Shown: piece after piece, positions 58,795 to 64,000 of the stretch
Layout: each line of letters starts with the position of its first letter
How positions within the stretch are numbered: position 1 is the stretch's first letter
DNA from: Klebsormidium nitens
Lineage: Eukaryota > Streptophyta > Klebsormidiophyceae > Klebsormidiales > Klebsormidiaceae
Assembly (NCBI GenBank): GCA_000708835.1
Contig: DF237141.1
Coordinates: forward strand, 1 to 64,000
Direction: 5' to 3'
DNA length: 64,000 nucleotides
Position numbers and translations under genes: made by a program
The notes under the pieces: generated by a model
Seen by the model: the letters and a program-made list of their open reading frames with translations, nothing else
Database searches by the model: none
What the model was told of the DNA's origin: nothing

Positions 58795-60031
58795 AAAACA
58801 GCTTTTACTGCAGCCAAATCAGAAGCTTGCTGGGCTAGCTCGGAAAGTGTGACGTTTATTTGAGGAAGCCGCAGAGAAGCGGTCCGAGTGCGCCACAAGT
58901 AGACGCTAGCAAGTGTGACGGACGCTTGAAATCTTAAGTTAAGCAGTCCCATTATTTCTTTGGCGTCGGATACCTTATGACAAGGCGAAGGGATTGGATT
59001 CGAAGGTCGGGACCAATCGCTGGAAGCTTCGAATTTAATCAAACGAAGCCTAATCTTAACCCATGGAACCATGTGCTTGCTTTTTTCTAATTCATGATCG
59101 ACTTGAGCTATATATGAGCCTTAACTGTATGACTACTGTTATAGTTTGTGAATCTAATTCGATGCTTGCATATGCATTCACCTCCATGTTTCGCTCTTAT
59201 TCCATCAAGACTGTGGCATGCAAGCTCAAGTTCAAGCTCATGTGGCACGAGGCCGTGCATGATGCAGACGTACAATAGAACGAGATGCAGCCGCGGACTG
59301 GAGTATATGCTGGCTGTTCATGCATATGAACTACAGTGAATTCGAAGTTGTGGTAAAACGAGCTGTAAGTTACTTCACACGCCATAAACCGAGCTAGATA
59401 CCCTATTCTCACCATGTCCAGCGCAGGTCTATAACGGTAAGGCTAGCAAACTGTCAATACCGTCTAAGAGGTACGTATGTACGTGGTCGCAAGTGACAAT
59501 ACCTCTTCACCGGCCTTTCTCCAAAAAGCAATCGCTGGCCTAGCCTGGCCACAACCACCATGATTATGGTCAACTAGACTTCCAGACTGGCAACTAATGG
59601 AAGCCAAACCTGGTGGCCCCTTCGCCCAAGACAAGTAATACCTAAGAAAGTACTAGCGCCTCAAGCAGCCGTTGTTCTACTTCGTCGCCTTTTGTCTCGC
59701 TGCTCCTGAATGCGCAGAACAGCACAGATGAGCGACCGGAAGCAGATGAGCGAGCGTACGAAGTGGAGTTCGGTATTTTGGATACTGGTAAGTTAACAGA
59801 CCTGATTGACACAGCAAGCAGCTACTGACAAGTAGAAGCAGAGAATCAAACGAAGCGTTGGGAGCTACAAAGAAGATCCGCGTCGGTACTGGCCAGCCAA
59901 AGATGCCCCAGGTCAAGACTGGCGTCAGTCCAGTCAATCAGGGCCCCAGGACATGAGAGAACAGCTGGTCAAAATCAAGACCGCAAAGCCAACCGTTAAG
60001 CTCTGTCAAAGCGCTCAGGAACCAAGGCAAA
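58795..60031. other. Intergenic spacer, nothing recognised
   Basis: AT-richer sequence between the end of copy E and the last gene (convergent). A minus-strand frame at 59677-59937 shows a hydrophobic stretch but no motif and no linkage to an exon. No gene is supported. Confidence 0.5.
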
Positions 60032-63000
60032 TCAGAACTTCGCCTTGCGGATATCGCATGGGATAAACATCATTCGCTTGCGCCGAGTTTCGAGAACTCG
60101 GAAGCACCACGCAAGACGAGCGACAAGTGTCGACCTAAGAAGCAACTGCAGCTATCCGGCGGTCGAAATGCCTCATGCGGAACCTTCATGAGAACCCCTA
60201 CCAAACCTCGCAGTCTCTCGTATGATTTGAGAGTGGGCCACACAGAACCAAAGCTCCATAAGAACTAGCTGGATCGATCTTACGCACCTTGTCAAACGCG
60301 AGCGCCTTTTCCTTGAGCTCAATGGCCCGCTTCCGCTTCTCCGCCTCCTCCTTGCTCCCGGGGCGCCCCCCCGGGTCCTCCTCCGCCCCTGCCCTGAGGG
60401 TGTCCTCAAACCTCCTGCCAGGCTCCTTGACCCGGGCACTTAACCCGCTGGTTATGCTGCTCCAGGAGCTCGTGACCGAGCTCGGTGTGGGCGGACCGGA
60501 CTCTCTGGACGGGCTTCGGACGGCGCCGCTTTCGCCGTCCGCAGCTGGGGAGAACTCCCCCCGTTGCTTACGGAGCTCCGCTGGCGGAATGGAAGCGGTT
60601 CCACGCCGTCCAGCGGAACTCGCGTTTCCACCCGGACCGGACACTTTGGACGGGCTTCGGACGGCGCCGAGTCCGCTGTCCGCAACCAGTGAAGTTCCCC
60701 CCGCTTGCTTCCGGAGTTCCGCCGACGGACTGGGGGCCTTTCCGCCCCGTCCAGCGGAATTTGCCGGCCCACTTTGCCTCGTTCGTTCCGCCGAGCGGGC
60801 CTTGTTCCGTGGGGGTTTGGGCAGAGGACTGAACGACCTCGAGCGCGCGGCCAGGAAGGTGCCTTTCCCGGCGACCATCCCCTTGCCCGCAGCAGACGCG
60901 GTCGCCCTTCCGGACGCAGAAACTGGCCGCTGCTCAGCTACTGTGGGCCGGCTCGAAGAAAGCTTTGCGATTTGGGGTGTCTTCCGGTCTTCTATCCGCT
61001 GTTCTTGACCCCCCGCCTCTTGTTGTCCCAAAACTCCAGACCCCCCTCTCCCCGCCGCTTTGCCGATGTCGGTACGAACCCCTCCTGACTCCGACTGCAA
61101 ATCTGATCCGTGCAGAGAATTACCTAGATACGGTGACAAGTATTCTTCTCCTTCAGCTTCTATGCCTTTCTCAGACGCTGTCAGCCCACGACCGAAAGCT
61201 GGCTCCGAAAAGGGTACACTCGACTGCATGCCGGTGCCTCCTTTCGCTAGCCTCCCAAAAGCAGGCGACGGATCCGAGACGTCGCTTCCCCGCCAGGGCG
61301 AAAAGTCTGCGGATCCTGCGAGCAGCGAATCTGGGCCGTCGATGTCCAGCGCGGCAGCCCATCCGACGGACGAGAGTGACGCGATGTCGACCCGGCCCGC
61401 AACTGGGGGGAGTGCCCGCCTTTGCTCCGGACTTGCAGAGTTTTCTGGCTCCGTTCGAAGCTCGCTCGCTTTGGAAAGATCGCCGCTCCCGCTCCGTTCC
61501 GCTTCTGTTCCGTGCAAAGGGGCCCCCGACCGCACGTCCGAGTCCTCGCGAAGCGGACTGTTGGCGTCCGCTTCTCCGCCGCTGACGTCAGCAGTGCCGG
61601 CTTGAGGGGAAGCATCATCCGCCATTACACTCGATACACCGGCAGTGTCGCCACTCGTCGGGCTGGTGACGTCAGCACTCGCTCCCCCCCCAGCTTCGTC
61701 CCTTCGAACCGCGTCGCTGTCTCCGGGGGATCCCCTCCGATCGCCCACATCCCTGCTCTTTTCCCTCACACCTTCCCGGTAGACCTCCCTGCTTCCGTCA
61801 TCGGGCGGCCCGCTTCCAAGAAGGCTGCTGACGCTCTGTGACGTCGCCACGTGTAGCCTTTGATCCAGCTTCCGCAACTCTCCGGCCAGGGCCTCCAGCT
61901 GTTCGTCGAACGTCAGCAGCTCCGAGGGGCGGTCGAGCAGCGCCAGGGCGGCCGCGACGTTCGGAGGTTTGAAGGTTTGCGCGGCGGCTGGGGGCGACAG
62001 CGATCGCCGCAGAAGGTCTTCCGCGAAGTGCGCCTTGGGCTTCTGCAGGGGAGGGGGCTGCCAGTGATTGGAAGACATGTCTTCGCTGGGAAGGAGACGG
62101 GGGCTGAGCGGGAGCGGCGCGAGCGACAGGGCCTCTTCGTGGAACTCTGCCTCAGCTCTGCTTTCGGAAGGCCCTGCAACGGGCGCCGCTGCTTCCGCTC
62201 TTCCATCCTTCCGTTCTGCGCCTTGCCCCGCCTGCCTTTCCGTGGAGACGGAACGTACCTCAACGCCGCTCCTCGGCACAGCAGCTCCCAAACTTTCCTC
62301 CTCCGAAACCCCTTCCTCCAAAGCCCTGAACCCCTCCGACCACTCCTCAGAAAGTGGCGCCATCTGTGTGCCCGTTTGATACGCAGCCGGAGCCGCAAGG
62401 AGCGAACTGCTCCGGTACTGCCACGTGGTCGTCAGCGACTGGTCGCTGGGAGACAACCGCTCGGACAAAGCTGGGCTAGACGGATTTGAGCTCTCGACAA
62501 ACGGAGCAAGATCGCCCGCATCGGGTGACTTTCCGGAATGGTTGCTCTCTCCCGCAGATCTTTCTTGCTCGGCCCCTCGAAAAGCAGCCTCCCTGAATTC
62601 GCGGCCAGCTAACGTTGACCCTCCTCCTTCGGGAGAGCTAATGGCCGAGTTGGAAGAGAGCTCGCTCTTTCCTGAAGACCCTTCCCCAGACTTTCCGGTC
62701 TCGCCAAGCGCAGTCCGTTCCGTTTCCGCCGCTTCCGATTCTTCCGAGCTGGTTTCGCTGAGCCCCAGCGCGGCCGCAATCGACGGCCGCCCGGTTTCCG
62801 CGGACGGCTCCGCAGCCCGCATGTCAAAGTTAAGGCGACCGTCGAGGGCCGTGACGTCAGCATCTTCACTTTGCTGATCATCACTGGGATCAAGTTTCTG
62901 GGCGTGAGGACCTTCAGAGTCTGACGCCGAGTCGGGGGAAGCCCTGACGTCACGATGCACGTGTGGGTTTCCGGCAGGATTCACATGGGGGCTTTGACTA

Positions 63001-63286
63001 ACCGGGCTGGAACCAGAGGTGGTTAGGCTGAAGCTGGAGACGGTCAAAGTGGCCGCCAGGAGGGAGGCAATCGTCGTCGACGTCAGCGTGGCGTCAGCAA
63101 CGCGCTCAGGAGGCGCAGTCCCAGGGAGGAACGCTTCGACTACTGGAGGCAGGGCGACGTCAGCAGGGCGGCCTTCCGTGCTGACGTCAGCGGCCGGAGC
63201 GTCGGACGGCTTGGATTGGGACGAGGGGGGCAGGGGCGGGCGGGCGTTGCCGTCTGAAGTGCTCGTGGTGGGTGTCGAAGGGAGAC
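60032..63286 (-). CDS. Long disordered Ser/Glu/Gly-rich protein, 5' end not seen
   Basis: A very long minus-strand open exon runs from an acceptor (TGTCTGCAG, exon start 63286) to a donor after AFDKG-type codons (AAG|GTGCGT, exon end 60288), about 1,000 codons. No ATG suits as start near its 5' end, so an upstream first exon is likely. A possible last exon at 60145-60032 (acceptor AGCTGCAG, phase 0, 37 codons to TGA) fits, but is weakly supported; otherwise the frame stops at 60198. The protein is rich in Ser, Glu, Gly, Ala and Pro. An ordered helix is likely around FDEQLEALAGELRKLDQRL and at the end (EEAEKRKRAIELKEKALAF). Two 47-residue repeats lie near the C-terminus. A basic Ser/Pro/Arg part precedes them, as in some cytoskeleton-binding plant proteins, but I do not recognise the family. 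Confidence 0.6.
60490..60771 (-). repeat. 141-bp coding repeat, two copies
   Basis: Two adjacent copies encode AELRKQxGxxSxxADxxxGAVRSPSxxSGP within the C-terminal part of the disordered protein. The marker GGACGGGCTTCGGACGGCGC starts at 60507 and 60648, 141 bp apart, so the frame is kept. Confidence 0.8.
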
Positions 63287-64000
63287 CTGCAGACAGTAGT
63301 ATCGATTCTAGGTTGAGGTCAAGCCGTGCTCGGAGAACGGGTGGGGTTATTTAAAATTTCAGCGTGGAAAGGAATGCGGAACGGATAAAGTTTGTCGATT
63401 ATAATCCATTGCTTCCTCCCGAGTCCCCTTACATATCTCAACCGGTCCAGATCAACCCCAGAATGAGACTCATCCTGCAGAGGGGATGCGTCAAGAGAAA
63501 ACGTTTCGTGCTCAATTGGATCAGTTGCTTCGCATATTATGTTTTATCACATTATGAAGCACAACAGAATCACGATTGGATGCAAGATACCACAGCGTAA
63601 GTTCGAAAATCGGTTTCCATCAAACGTCGACCCACTCCCACACGAAGGTTTGAGCGAGTGCAACATGACTTGGGAAGCAGTGGGAAGGTGCCCACTAGTA
63701 GTCATTAAGTCTGATTGAACAAGCAGAGGGCCGCGAGAGTTCAGTCAGCTTTCACATGTTCTGATGGGTGCAAACTTTTCTGTAAGCAGGATCGCGGGTG
63801 CGACTATTGGCAATAAGCTGCCACAAAAGAAGACTGAATGATGGCAGGAGTTCTTATTCATATGTACGCGGACTACAAAAGCACGGCAGAAAAGCGCGGA
63901 CGGTCGGAGGTCATTCCGAACAAAGAAGAGACGAAAAGAGACCAGAGAAATGCAAGGATCATATTGTTATTAAGAAGCCAAATCATCCAAAGTGATTGTC
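63287..64000. other. Right-edge sequence, intron or 5' flank
   Basis: The first bases on the minus strand (CCTCAACCTAGAATCG...CTGCAG) look like the end of an intron of the disordered-protein gene. The rest is AT-richer with no motif. The missing first exon may be here or beyond the window. Confidence 0.4.

Noticed and set aside
60289-61008. Plus-strand open frames within 60.3-62.9 kb
   Set aside because: Antisense to the long disordered minus-strand exon; no splice chain or motif of their own.

Overview
The window is nuclear DNA from a green-lineage eukaryote. Genes are split by introns with GT-AG borders, coding exons are GC-rich and introns less so. Several proteins look like land-plant families (plastid-type peptide deformylase, organellar guanylate kinase, plant YY1-type zinc finger, an AT1G01500-like protein, and a fused alpha/beta-hydrolase–CPBP protease like Arabidopsis AT2G03140). 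A streptophyte alga such as Klebsormidium is the best guess; this is inferred from gene content, not proven.

Layout. At 1.0-5.8 kb two PARP-type ADP-ribosyltransferase paralogues stand head to head; the minus-strand copy carries an in-frame stop and the plus-strand copy a long extra C-terminus. From 20.5 down to 6.6 kb one very large minus-strand gene (13 exons, about 2,535 codons) joins an alpha/beta-hydrolase, a huge disordered middle and a CPBP intramembrane protease. All splice phases agree except for one base missing in a G-run of exon 10. At 21.8-23.7 kb lies a fatty-acid-hydroxylase/sterol-desaturase gene. At 24.8-33.3 kb a peptide deformylase (minus) and an organellar guanylate kinase (plus) diverge from a short shared 5' region. 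At 34.4-36.5 kb is a YY1-like zinc-finger gene, at 37.8-41.0 kb an AT1G01500-like gene, and at 44.5-45.7 kb an unrecognised Cys-repeat protein.

From 47.2 to 58.8 kb there is a local cluster of five copies of one membrane-protein family that I do not recognise: two intact minus-strand genes, one intact plus-strand gene, one copy with a single frameshift and one badly decayed copy. The copies share a secreted N-terminus, three membrane spans, conserved cysteines and a very conserved second luminal loop. A perfect CGCGGCCGCG palindrome lies upstream of every copy. This cluster is the best candidate for something undescribed. The window ends with a long, disordered, Ser/Glu-rich minus-strand protein (60.0-63.3 kb) whose first exon is not visible.

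Themes: organelle-directed proteins (deformylase, guanylate kinase, hydrolase–CPBP) dominate the middle. Several introns contain echo copies of the neighbouring exon edge. The 8-mer TGACGTCA occurs far more often than chance would give. All exon borders were worked out by eye from frame, phase and splice consensus.
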